From Taibaiella soli (lineage in GTDB: Bacteria; Bacteroidota; Bacteroidia; Chitinophagales; Chitinophagaceae), in contig NZ_QKTW01000018.1 of assembly GCF_003236175.1 (NCBI RefSeq), forward strand, positions 142,568 to 206,567: 64,000 nt of DNA, written 5' to 3'. The stretch's first letter is position 1, and each line of letters begins with the position of its first letter. Under the pieces are notes generated by a model that saw only the letters and a program-made list of their open reading frames with translations, ran no database searches and was not told where the DNA came from. The position numbers and the translations under genes are program-made. Below, one piece after another: positions 46,215 to 53,993 of this stretch.

Positions 46215-48713
46215 CTATTCTTTTTCTGTCAGATCATCGGAGAAGACAGGTAATTTCTCTTTTTGACCAACACGATACCAGATGCTCAGCAGGAAGCCGA
46301 TCACCATTACAGCGGTACCGAGCCACAGTACATTGATATAAGGGAATACCATTGCTTTCAGAACGATATAGTCGTCCTTCGGATTGGTTTGTTTCAGCAG
46401 GATTTCAATGGCATTATCTTCCGGAATTACGCGTGAGAAACGTGTGTAAATGCCCATGTCGCGTAAGGTGTCTTCAATATAGTTGGAAGACTGGCCACGG
46501 AGGTAGTACAGCGGTTTAATCTTTTTCACTAAGCCGGAAGCGTCATAAACATCCATAGTTGCAGTAACAGCCAGATCACCCTGTTCCGGCTGATAGCGCG
46601 GATCATTTACTTTGCCATCTACGTTTTCAAACACCATGTAGCCATTGTTGAAATAAATACTATCGCCTTTATGAACGATGTATGTTTTATAGCTGGCTGT
46701 GTCCGTTCTTTTTGACGGGTCTATCGCTGAAGTGATAAATGTAAATACGTCGCGGCTCAGGTAATGTTTGGAAGACGGATTTGCCGAAAGTCCCTGCTGT
46801 CCTTTCGGATTGATAAATGCATCAGGATAAAGACTGAACTTTTCAACGACTTTCTTGGTAATGCTATCTCTGCGTTCGTAGTCTACACGATAGTAGTGAC
46901 GTGGGTCACCTGGATCAGTAGAAGCAGAATCGCCTTTGTAGGTAGCGGTATATTCGCCCATTACCACCGGTGTATTGAGGAACAACAGCACGTTCTCCCG
47001 ACTTTCACGGATATTCTCTGCTTGTGTCTTTTTGCCGAAATCCATTACTACACCCAGTGTATTAATAGAAATCACTTCTTTTTTGTAGGAAGAAAGGATG
47101 ATACCTACAATCATCAACGCAAAGCCAAGGTGCGCAATAGAAGCGCCCATTTTCTTCAAAGAACCTTTCTGAATTGCAATGCCGTAATAGATATTCGCTA
47201 CCACCGCAAAACAAGCTGCAAACATCAGCACAGCGTATTGCCATGCGTCTATTTTCATACTGAGGCTAATGCCGAGCGAAATAACCAATCCAATCAGGCC
47301 GGTAATACCGAGGCGTTGCCATACTTTCTTTGTTTCTGTTTTCTTGAATTTCAGATACAGAATAGAAGCGGAGAGCAATGCTACGATAATGGCTACCCAA
47401 ACCTGAATATTGTTGTACTGAGCCACCGGGTCAACAGGCGGTGCAATTTCTTTATTGAGGATTTTTTTCGCCAGTGGTGCCCATACAGGCAGCGACGTGG
47501 AGAAGATAATCTGGAATGCAGAAAGCAATAAGATGATAGAGCCGATAAACATCCAGAACTCACGGGAGCTGGTTGCTTCTTCCCCTTTTACCGTCGGTAG
47601 CTTTTTCCACCGTACCGAAAGTAGTGTGATAGATAAAACCATCAACACGCCCAGTACTACCAGCAAATGCCAGTACAGCGATTTGCCTTCGCCTGTAAAT
47701 GCGTGTACCGAAGTATCGCCCAGTACGCCAGTACGTGTGAGGAATGTAGAATACCAAACGAAGAGATAAGTAAGGATAAGCAGGATGAATGTAGCACCTA
47801 ATGTGCGGCCCGTAGATTTATACACTAGCAAGGTGTGCAGGCCGGCCACAAGTGTAAGCCATGGCACTAGCGATGCATTTTCTACAGGGTCCCAGGCCCA
47901 GTAACCACCGAAGGTTAGGGATTCATATGCCCAGGCGCCGCCCATCATGATACCGGTTCCAAGTACAGCGCCGGCAAACAATGACCAGGCAATAGTCGGT
48001 TTTATGAAGCTTTGGTAATCGCGTTTCCAAAGAGCGGCCATTACAAAAGCAAACGGAACGATTGTAGAAGCGAAGCCAAGGAACAATACTGGCGGGTGAA
48101 TTACCATCCAGTAGTTTTGAAGCAATACGTTCAGGCCATTGCCATCTTTGATAAAGCTCATGTAATTGCCCTGTGCAAAGATTGGTGCACCGGCCATCTG
48201 GTTGCGCAACAACATAAACGGCGTGCTGCCTACTTTGATATCTGCACCAAAGTAGAAGCCGAGCAACATGGTTGTCAAAGCGACCTGTACCAATGAAATG
48301 ATCGCCATAGTGCGGCTTTCCAGCTTACGTGCTGTAGCCATTACTACAAGGCCCAGTACACAATGCCAGATCGTCCAGAGGAGGAAGCTACCTTCCTGAC
48401 CTTCCCAGAAGCAGGACAAAAGATATTTTGTCGGCAAAGCGAGCGAAGAGTGCTGCCATGCATAGTTGTATTCAAAAAGGTGGCTGGAAATAATATAATA
48501 AAGCGCCGTAAATATTCCGAAAATGGAGGCTGTATGGAAAATAAAACCATTACGACCCAGTAAGAGCCAGGAGTTGCTGGCACTTATGTCTTTTGTTTCC
48601 GTTTGTGCGGCTTTGAAATAGCTGAAGGCGCTAAATAAAGCTGCGATAAACGATGTGATCACAAAAAAATGGCCCAGTTGCCCGGGTCCTAAATGTTCTC
48701 CTGTAAACTCCAT
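46215..48713 (-). CDS. ccmF: Cytochrome c maturation heme lyase CcmF
   Basis: 832 residues; longer than the 640-660 of E. coli because of a large C-terminal periplasmic domain. About 14-16 TM segments. The heme-handling WWD-type motif is visible as GGYWAWDPVENASLVPWL (about 250-267). SCFWEGQEGSFLLWTIWH and MVIHPPVLFLGF are also conserved. It transfers heme, brought by CcmE, to apocytochrome c. A gap of 94 bases separates it from ccmE upstream; CcmA-D and CcmH genes are not in the window. Confidence 0.93.
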   Translation of the reverse strand: MEFTGEHLGPGQLGHFFVITSFIAALFSAFSYFKAAQTETKDISASNSWLLLGRNGFIFHTASIFGIFTALYYIISSHLFEYNYAWQHSSLALPTKYLLSCFWEGQEGSFLLWTIWHCVLGLVVMATARKLESRTMAIISLVQVALTTMLLGFYFGADIKVGSTPFMLLRNQMAGAPIFAQGNYMSFIKDGNGLNVLLQNYWMVIHPPVLFLGFASTIVPFAFVMAALWKRDYQSFIKPTIAWSLFAGAVLGTGIMMGGAWAYESLTFGGYWAWDPVENASLVPWLTLVAGLHTLLVYKSTGRTLGATFILLILTYLFVWYSTFLTRTGVLGDTSVHAFTGEGKSLYWHLLVVLGVLMVLSITLLSVRWKKLPTVKGEEATSSREFWMFIGSIILLLSAFQIIFSTSLPVWAPLAKKILNKEIAPPVDPVAQYNNIQVWVAIIVALLSASILYLKFKKTETKKVWQRLGITGLIGLVISLGISLSMKIDAWQYAVLMFAACFAVVANIYYGIAIQKGSLKKMGASIAHLGFALMIVGIILSSYKKEVISINTLGVVMDFGKKTQAENIRESRENVLLFLNTPVVMGEYTATYKGDSASTDPGDPRHYYRVDYERRDSITKKVVEKFSLYPDAFINPKGQQGLSANPSSKHYLSRDVFTFITSAIDPSKRTDTASYKTYIVHKGDSIYFNNGYMVFENVDGKVNDPRYQPEQGDLAVTATMDVYDASGLVKKIKPLYYLRGQSSNYIEDTLRDMGIYTRFSRVIPEDNAIEILLKQTNPKDDYIVLKAMVFPYINVLWLGTAVMVIGFLLSIWYRVGQKEKLPVFSDDLTEKE

Positions 48714-48807
48714 TACGCTGTTTTTGTGTGAATCTTTCTAGTTTGAATGGTAGGGTTTGCTGCGTTTTGTTTTTCTGTGTTGGGGTTGCTGGCTGAGGTA
48801 GCGGCGC

Positions 48808-49203
48808 TTAACTGGCCCCGCCTACAGCAATCTGGTCTTTCTTGTATTTAGAAGGACATTTCATCTGAATTTTTGAACAGTGGAAATTTTCACCATCTAT
48901 ATAACCAGTCATTACAACTTGTTCTGATTTTTCAATATCAGTTGGTTTTGCACCGTTGAATATTACTTTACGGAGATTACCAGATTTATCTTTTACAAAA
49001 AAGCTGAAATGATTAGGATCTTTTAACGGATCATATTCGGTAGCCATAGTTTTTTCGTAGAAGCCAATTACATGGTATTGCTTGCCAGGTTGTTTGGATG
49101 CGGAAGCAAATGTTTCGTAAGTGCTAAAATCTCCAAACATGGATACAATGACACAAACGGCGGCAGCGACTAAAACTAAAAGAACGATGTGCGTCTTTTT
49201 CAT
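48808..49203 (-). CDS. ccmE: Heme chaperone CcmE with CxxxY motif
   Basis: 131 residues. An N-terminal TM anchor (about 5-22) is followed by an OB-fold domain (about 42-112: YHVIGFYEK...FFVKDKSGNLRKVIFNGAKPTD...EQVVMTGYIDGENFHCSKIQMKCPSKY in short blocks). The heme-attachment place has CPSKY, i.e. Cys116-x3-Tyr120, instead of the HxxxY of the E. coli type. This Cys variant is known for some archaea and deltaproteobacteria (system I*). Upstream of ccmF and co-oriented. Confidence 0.85.
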   Translation of the reverse strand: MKKTHIVLLVLVAAAVCVIVSMFGDFSTYETFASASKQPGKQYHVIGFYEKTMATEYDPLKDPNHFSFFVKDKSGNLRKVIFNGAKPTDIEKSEQVVMTGYIDGENFHCSKIQMKCPSKYKKDQIAVGGAS

Positions 49204-49306
49204 AAAGAAATATATTACTATAAAATAGTAATCGACTAAAAATGACTACTATTTTACTTTTGGGCTACAAAGTTACGCAATAAACGGTTTTGAAAGATTT
49301 AAGTTT

Positions 49307-49314
49307 TAATTTTG
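49307..49314 (+). promoter_or_regulatory. TAnnTTTG element for the ureohydrolase gene
   Basis: TAATTTTG fits the consensus and lies 22 bases before the ATG at 49337. A TTTG at 49289-49292 could be the -33 box, but the 14-base gap is shorter than usual. Confidence 0.45.
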
Positions 49315-49336
49315 CCGCCGATAAAAACAATTGATA

Positions 49337-50386
49337 ATGGCAGATCTTTCGACTTTTGACCCCAACTCAGTCGGATTAAAATCAAATAACATATTTGGTC
49401 TTCCTTTTAAGGAAGACGAGTCTGAACTCGTATTGCTTCCTGTTCCATGGGAAGTAACCGTTTCTTACCGTCAGGGTACGGCAAGAGGCCCGGAAAACGT
49501 ATTCGATGCGTCTATGCAGGTAGATCTTTACGATCCGGATGTAGTGGACGGTTGGAAAAAGGGTTTCTACATGTTGCCGGTAGATAAAAACATTCGCAAG
49601 AAAAGTGATTATCTGCGTCAGTGTGCGGAGCTGATCATTTCTTGTCTGATTGATGGCGGTGAAGTTTGTAAGAACGAACAGCTTTCTGACAAACTGGAAG
49701 AAGTGAACAATGGCGGCAAAATGCTGACCAACTGGGTGTACGAAATGACACACAACCTGCTGAAGGAAGGCAAAAAAGTAGGTCTTATCGGTGGTGATCA
49801 CAGTACGCCGCTGGGTTTTGTGAAAGCGCTGGCTGGTGTACATGAGTCTTTCGGTATCCTGCAGATCGATGCACACGCTGATCTGCGTGAAGCTTACGAA
49901 GGTTTTACGTATTCACACGCTTCTATTATGTACAATGTACTGAAAGAAGTACCTGGCGTGGAAAAACTGGTTCAGGTGGGTATCCGTGATTATTGTGATG
50001 AAGAACTGGAACTGGCGCAGCAAAGCAATGGCCGTGTGCAGACGTTCTTCGATAAAGACATCAAAGCGCGTCAATACGAAGGTGATACCTGGAAACAGAT
50101 TTGTAACGATATCATCAACGCGCTGCCGCAAAAAGTATATATCTCTTTTGATATCGATGGCCTGGATCCGAAACTGTGTCCGAACACGGGAACGCCGGTG
50201 CCGGGTGGTTTTGAGGTAGAGCAGATTTTCTATCTTTTCAAACAACTGCATGCAAGCGGCCGTGAACTGATTGGTTTTGATCTGAACGAAGTTTCTTGCG
50301 GTGAACACAGTGCGGATGGCATTGATGCGATCGTTGGTGCACGTGTATTGTACAAGCTGTGTAACTACATGGTGGCGGGGAAATAA
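49337..50386 (+). CDS. Ureohydrolase (arginase/agmatinase/formimidoylglutamase family)
   Basis: 349 residues. Mn-dependent hydrolase of guanidino- or formimino-group substrates. Ligand motifs: GGDHST, DAHADLR and SFDIDGLDP, with GFDLNEVS after. The N-terminus is longer by some 40 residues than agmatinase, and the large insert at about 95-135 (CKNEQLSDKLEEVNNGGKML) is often seen in Bacteroidota arginase-family proteins. The precise substrate (arginine, agmatine or formimidoylglutamate) is not certain. A terminator follows. Confidence 0.85.
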   Translation: MADLSTFDPNSVGLKSNNIFGLPFKEDESELVLLPVPWEVTVSYRQGTARGPENVFDASMQVDLYDPDVVDGWKKGFYMLPVDKNIRKKSDYLRQCAELIISCLIDGGEVCKNEQLSDKLEEVNNGGKMLTNWVYEMTHNLLKEGKKVGLIGGDHSTPLGFVKALAGVHESFGILQIDAHADLREAYEGFTYSHASIMYNVLKEVPGVEKLVQVGIRDYCDEELELAQQSNGRVQTFFDKDIKARQYEGDTWKQICNDIINALPQKVYISFDIDGLDPKLCPNTGTPVPGGFEVEQIFYLFKQLHASGRELIGFDLNEVSCGEHSADGIDAIVGARVLYKLCNYMVAGK

Positions 50387-50466
50387 TGTGAGGGAATGTG
50401 TTTAATGTGGGTAATGTGCTTGATGTGGTTAATTCGTTAAATGGTTAATCAGTCGTAATAAAATTG

Positions 50467-50501
50467 AATCCGGATGGTTTTTAGCTGTCCGGATTTTTTT
50501 G
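50467..50501 (+). terminator. Terminator after the ureohydrolase gene
   Basis: AATCCGGA (50467-50474) pairs with TCCGGATT (50488-50495), followed by T5; the loop is 13 bases. Confidence 0.75.
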
Positions 50502-50753
50502 TGCCTTGCGGGGAACGAAGCGCTCTGTGTGTGTTGTTGGTTTTTTTGCTCCTGACGGCGCAAGGGCACGGTGCTCGCTCGCGTATTTGCGAGGAACGAA
50601 GCAATCAGCACGGGTTGTTGGTTTTTCTCTCGCGGTGGCGCAAAGACATGATTTGTGTTTTTCATGGTTGTCACGAAGAATATCCCCCTTTTTTGCCTTT
50701 TTAGGTTCTTTGAACTTTACCTACTTTGTGCCTACTAAGACCTTTTCAAAAAA
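50502..50753. repeat. Repeat-rich gap with a direct duplication
   Basis: Two units of about 80 bases share GGAACGAAGC, GTTGTTGGTTTTT and GGCGCAA: the first starts near 50512, the second near 50592. The unit TTGCGAGGAACGAAGCAATC is the reverse complement of the module at about 24238. A TACTTTG box (50719-50725) lies before the next small gene. Confidence 0.55.
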
Positions 50754-50957
50754 ATGATGAAGAATAAATTTCTCCTCGCAGTTATCCTTTTCACCGTTTG
50801 TTTTTCCATCACTTATTTATTGTACTGTTTGTTTGATGGCAGTTCGATTTTTCATAGCGGAAGTAAAATGCTTGTTTCCGTTGGTGTTTCGATGGGGGTG
50901 ACTATTACTTTGTTGTTGAATAAGACAGGGACAAAGCAAGCGCGGGTTGCAAAATAG
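50754..50957 (+). CDS. Small two-TM membrane protein (hypothetical)
   Basis: 67 residues: MMKNKFLLAVILFTVCFSITYLLYCLF, then a short polar loop and a second hydrophobic helix (KMLVSVGVSMGVTITLLLN), ending with basic TKQARVAK. No family recognised. Support is moderate: an ATG-ATG start and a membrane-like pattern, with a TACTTTG promoter-like box upstream. The flanks are dispersed repeats, so it could be an accidental frame. Confidence 0.45.
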   Translation: MMKNKFLLAVILFTVCFSITYLLYCLFDGSSIFHSGSKMLVSVGVSMGVTITLLLNKTGTKQARVAK

Positions 50958-51197
50958 TAGCACCGGCGATGAACGGAGCGTCGCAACCTGGTTTAACCGG
51001 AGTAGGAAACGGTGATGGTAAAGGTGTTTTCTTAAAGAGTCCAGCCTGGGACTGGTAGTTTTTTTAGACACGAGAGCGCTACGCTAACGCTCGCGTCAGT
51101 ATGGTAACAAAAATATCATGACCAATGTGGGTAATTGACCATTCGCCATTGACGTCTGACCTTTCACGTTTGCGGCAAATCTGCTACTTTAGCGGTC
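50958..51197. repeat. Repeat modules before the MFS gene
   Basis: GATGAACGGAGCGTCGCAAC (50968-50987; the complement lies near 19940), a GAGCG-CTACGCTAA-CGCTC hairpin (51074-51092) whose loop also occurs at 53966-53976 with different arms, and TTGACCATTCGCCATTGACG (51135-51154). Confidence 0.55.
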
Positions 51198-52550
51198 ATG
51201 GAAGCATTAGAAACCGAAAAGGAGCTGGGCACTGCGCTGCGCTCTGATAAAAAGGTGCACAACGCATGGGCCATGTATGACTGGGCCAACAGTGCGTATA
51301 ACCTTGTCATTACCTCTACTATTTTTCCTGCTTATTATACTGCGATCACAACGGTCAAAGACGGCGACAAAATTGTCAATGACAAAGTTTCCTTTTTCGG
51401 GATGACGATCAAAAACAGCACGCTGTTTGATTACGGATTGGCTGCCGCTTATCTCATCATCGCTATTCTGTCACCGATACTTTCTTCTATTGCCGATTAT
51501 AAGGGCAATAAGAAAGCGTTCATGCAGCTGTTTTGTTATATTGGCTCGCTGGCTTGTTGCGGTTTGTATTTCTTTGATGCCAGTACGCTGGAGTTGGGCA
51601 TCATTTGCTCGGTGCTTGCGGCTATTGGTTATTGCGGAAGCCTGGTATTTTACAATGCTTATTTACCAGAGATCGCGTTGCCGCATGAGCGTGATAGCGT
51701 TAGTGCGAAAGGGTTCTCTTACGGTTATATCGGTAGTGTGTTGTTGCAGCTTATTTGTTTTGTTTTTGTAATGAAGCCGGAATGGTTTGGAATTAAAGAT
51801 GCTACGTTTGCGCCGCGTCTATCCTTTTTATTAGTTGGTATCTGGTGGATGCTGTTTGCGCAGATTCCATTTTTCAAATTACCGAAAGGAAAGCCTGCGC
51901 AGAAGCATTCGGAATACAGCCTGATTTCAAACGGCTTTCATGAATTGCAAAAAGTAGCGCGACAGGTAGGGCAGATGCCGGTATTGAAATTATACCTTGG
52001 GGCATTTTTCCTGTATAGTATGGGCGTGCAAACCGTGATGCTCGCTGCTGCAATTTTTGGTGCGAAAGAACTGGGCTTGCCGACGTCTAATCTGATCGGA
52101 ACGATATTGATCATTCAGCTGGTGGCGATTGCAGGTGCGTATCTGATGGCGAAATTGTCGGAACGTTTTGGTAATCTTTCTGTACTGCTCTTCGTGGTAT
52201 TTATTTGGATTGGTGTTTGTATTGGTGCTTATTTCACTACGACTGCAAATGAGTTTTATATAGTGGCTTCGGTTGTTGGTCTGGTAATGGGTGGCATTCA
52301 ATCGCTGAGTCGTTCTACTTATTCTAAACTGATGCCGGTTACGCAAGACACTGCTTCTTTCTTTAGCTTTTATGATGTTACAGAAAAAATTGCCATTGTA
52401 GTGGGCATGATTTCTTTTGGATTTATTGAACAAATGACTGGCAGCATGCGTAATTCCATCATTTCTCTGATTGCATTTTTTGCTGCTGGCGCGATTGTTT
52501 TGTATTTTGCTATTCTTCGCAGTAAAAAAGTTAATGCGTTAAAAGGGTAA
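51198..52550 (+). CDS. MFS transporter, UMF1 / Atg22-like
   Basis: 450 residues with about 12 TM segments. The N-terminal NAWAMYDWANSAYNLVITSTIFPAYY is the characteristic motif of the Atg22-like/UMF1 family. Between TM6 and TM7 there is a cytosolic loop (KLPKGKPAQKHSEYSLISNGFHELQKVARQ). In yeast the relative exports amino acids from the vacuole; the bacterial substrate is unknown. The promoter-like TACTTTAGC lies 6 bases before ATG. Confidence 0.88.
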   Translation: MEALETEKELGTALRSDKKVHNAWAMYDWANSAYNLVITSTIFPAYYTAITTVKDGDKIVNDKVSFFGMTIKNSTLFDYGLAAAYLIIAILSPILSSIADYKGNKKAFMQLFCYIGSLACCGLYFFDASTLELGIICSVLAAIGYCGSLVFYNAYLPEIALPHERDSVSAKGFSYGYIGSVLLQLICFVFVMKPEWFGIKDATFAPRLSFLLVGIWWMLFAQIPFFKLPKGKPAQKHSEYSLISNGFHELQKVARQVGQMPVLKLYLGAFFLYSMGVQTVMLAAAIFGAKELGLPTSNLIGTILIIQLVAIAGAYLMAKLSERFGNLSVLLFVVFIWIGVCIGAYFTTTANEFYIVASVVGLVMGGIQSLSRSTYSKLMPVTQDTASFFSFYDVTEKIAIVVGMISFGFIEQMTGSMRNSIISLIAFFAAGAIVLYFAILRSKKVNALKG

Positions 52551-52565
52551 ATGGTTAATGTGAAG

Positions 52566-52800
52566 AATGTGATGAATGTGGGAATGTGGTTTTTTAATGC
52601 GAATGCGCCCTTCGACTGCGCTCAGGGTGACAGGTGCAAAATGAATGTCGGGGAATGTGATGAATGTGGGGAATGTGGTTTTTTAATGCGATAATGCGCC
52701 CTTCGACTGCGCTCAGGGTGACAGATGCAAAATGAATGTGGGGAATGTGATGAATGTGGGTAATGTGCTTTTTAATGCGATAATATTGAATAATGCGATA
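52566..52800 (+). repeat. Tandem repeat of 88-90 bp
   Basis: Units start AATGTGATGAATGTGGG at 52566, 52654 and 52744. The first two contain TTTTTTAATGCG and CCCTTCGACTGCGCTCAGGG; the third is truncated. Similar AATGTG runs lie at 50390-50425 and 60020-60075. Confidence 0.75.
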
Positions 52801-52805
52801 GTGAG

Positions 52806-52901
52806 TGAAGCCCCTTTAGGGGTTGGGCTGGATGGGATAGCGATGAGTTTTTATTAGATAACATATGAGCCCCTTTAGGGGTTGGGGTAAATTTTATAAC
52901 G
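52806..52901 (+). repeat. Two 59-bp-spaced CCCCTTTAGGGG hairpin repeats up to the MBL start
   Basis: AGCCCCTTTAGGGGTTGGG at 52809 and 52868. Each is followed by an AT-rich run and AnCGATGA. In the second copy the ATG in this box is the start of the metallo-hydrolase gene. CCCC-TTTA-GGGG makes a small hairpin. Confidence 0.7.
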
Positions 52902-53747
52902 ATGAAAATATTTGCAGTAAACGCGGGTTATTTTAAACTGGATGGTGGCGCAATGCATGGCGTGGTGCCGAAAAGCATGTGGAATAAAGTGAACCCGGCC
53001 GATGACAATAATATGTGCTCTTGGGCGATGCGCTGTATGCTGATTGAGCACGGTAACTATCGCATTCTGATCGATAACGGGATGGGACATAAACAGGATG
53101 ATAAATTCTTCGGGTATTATTATCCGTTTGGTCCTACGTTGGAGGAATCGCTGAAGGAAATCGGTTATACGCCGGATGATATCACGGATGTGTTTTTAAC
53201 GCATCTGCATTTTGACCATTGTGGTGGTTCTATCAAAAAAGAAGGCGACAAATTGGTGCCGGCTTTTCCGAAAGCGCTTTACTGGAGTAACAAAAAACAT
53301 TGGGACAGTGCGGTAAATCCAAATGATCGTGAGAAGGCGTCTTTCCTGAAGGAAAATATTTTGCCGATTCAGGAAAGTGGTCAACTGCGTTTTATTGAAG
53401 TGGCGGACGGTGAAGAGTGGATTGAAGACATTCGTATTCGCTATGTAAATGGTCATACCGATAGCATGATGCTCCCGCAGATTAGTTACAACGACCGTAC
53501 GATTTTGTATTGCGCGGATCTGATGCCTGCTGTATCGCATCTGCCAATGCCTTGGGTAATGGGTTATGATATGCGTCCGCTGGATACTTTAAACGAAAAA
53601 AGAAAAATCCTGACAGAAGCGGTTGCCAATAATTGGGTACTGTTTTTCGAACATGATTTTAAAAACGAATGTTGCACACTACAGCAAACGGACAAAGGCA
53701 TTCGTGCGAAGGATATTTTTCCGCTGGCGGAAATTGAAAAACATTAG
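52902..53747 (+). CDS. Metallo-beta-lactamase fold hydrolase
   Basis: 281 residues. Zinc motif HLHFDHCGG: His101, His103, Asp105, His106. A third His is in VNGHTDSMM (about 186), an Asp in YCADLMPA (about 208), and the last His is in FEHD near 252. This is the lactonase/glyoxalase II-like layout. A large active-site entrance loop (NKVNPADDNNMCSWAMRCMLIEHG) is typical of AHL-lactonase-like members, but the substrate is not known. The leader is made of repeat modules. Confidence 0.87.
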   Translation: MKIFAVNAGYFKLDGGAMHGVVPKSMWNKVNPADDNNMCSWAMRCMLIEHGNYRILIDNGMGHKQDDKFFGYYYPFGPTLEESLKEIGYTPDDITDVFLTHLHFDHCGGSIKKEGDKLVPAFPKALYWSNKKHWDSAVNPNDREKASFLKENILPIQESGQLRFIEVADGEEWIEDIRIRYVNGHTDSMMLPQISYNDRTILYCADLMPAVSHLPMPWVMGYDMRPLDTLNEKRKILTEAVANNWVLFFEHDFKNECCTLQQTDKGIRAKDIFPLAEIEKH

Positions 53748-53825
53748 ATCGTGCCGATGCAATCGGCTGGAATTGGGTAGACACAAGTGATCCCTTCGAA
53801 ACATTTGCGCCAGAATAAAAAATAG

Positions 53826-53855
53826 AAAGCCGAGGCAGATGCCGCGGCTTTTCTC
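53826..53855 (+). terminator. Terminator after the metallo-hydrolase gene
   Basis: AAAGCCG-A-GGCA (53826-53837) pairs with TGCC-G-CGGCTTT (53840-53851) with one A-G mismatch and a 2-base gap, followed by TCTCTTT. Confidence 0.7.
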
Positions 53856-53904
53856 TTTACTGGCGTGATTCTTTCGAAGGGCGACTCGTGTCGATAATAC
53901 TTTG

Positions 53905-53980
53905 CAGTCTCAGACTGTACTCATCAACGGCAGTCTGGAGACTGGCAGTCTTCAAGCCACCGGAGCGCTACGCTAACTCC
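53905..53980. repeat. Small hairpin repeats
   Basis: CAGTC-TCA-GACTG (53905-53917), CAGTC-TGGA-GACTG (53931-53944) and GGAG-CGCTACGCTAA-CTCC (53962-53980). These are the same families as at 40469-40513 and 51074-51092; arms differ but pairing is kept. Confidence 0.55.
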
Positions 53981-53993
53981 TGCGCCCGCGCGA

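Noticed and set aside
46764..47531. 255-residue plus-strand open frame inside ccmF
   Set aside because: Rich in Cys/His/Arg/Asn without any motif; it is the reverse shadow of a clear CcmF protein.
50429..50757. Overlapping frames of 76-83 residues on both strands in the repeat-rich gap
   Set aside because: They translate the duplicated repeat units (SxRVVGF / LLVFL runs) and lie on a terminator. Only the 50754 frame looks membrane-like and was kept at low confidence.
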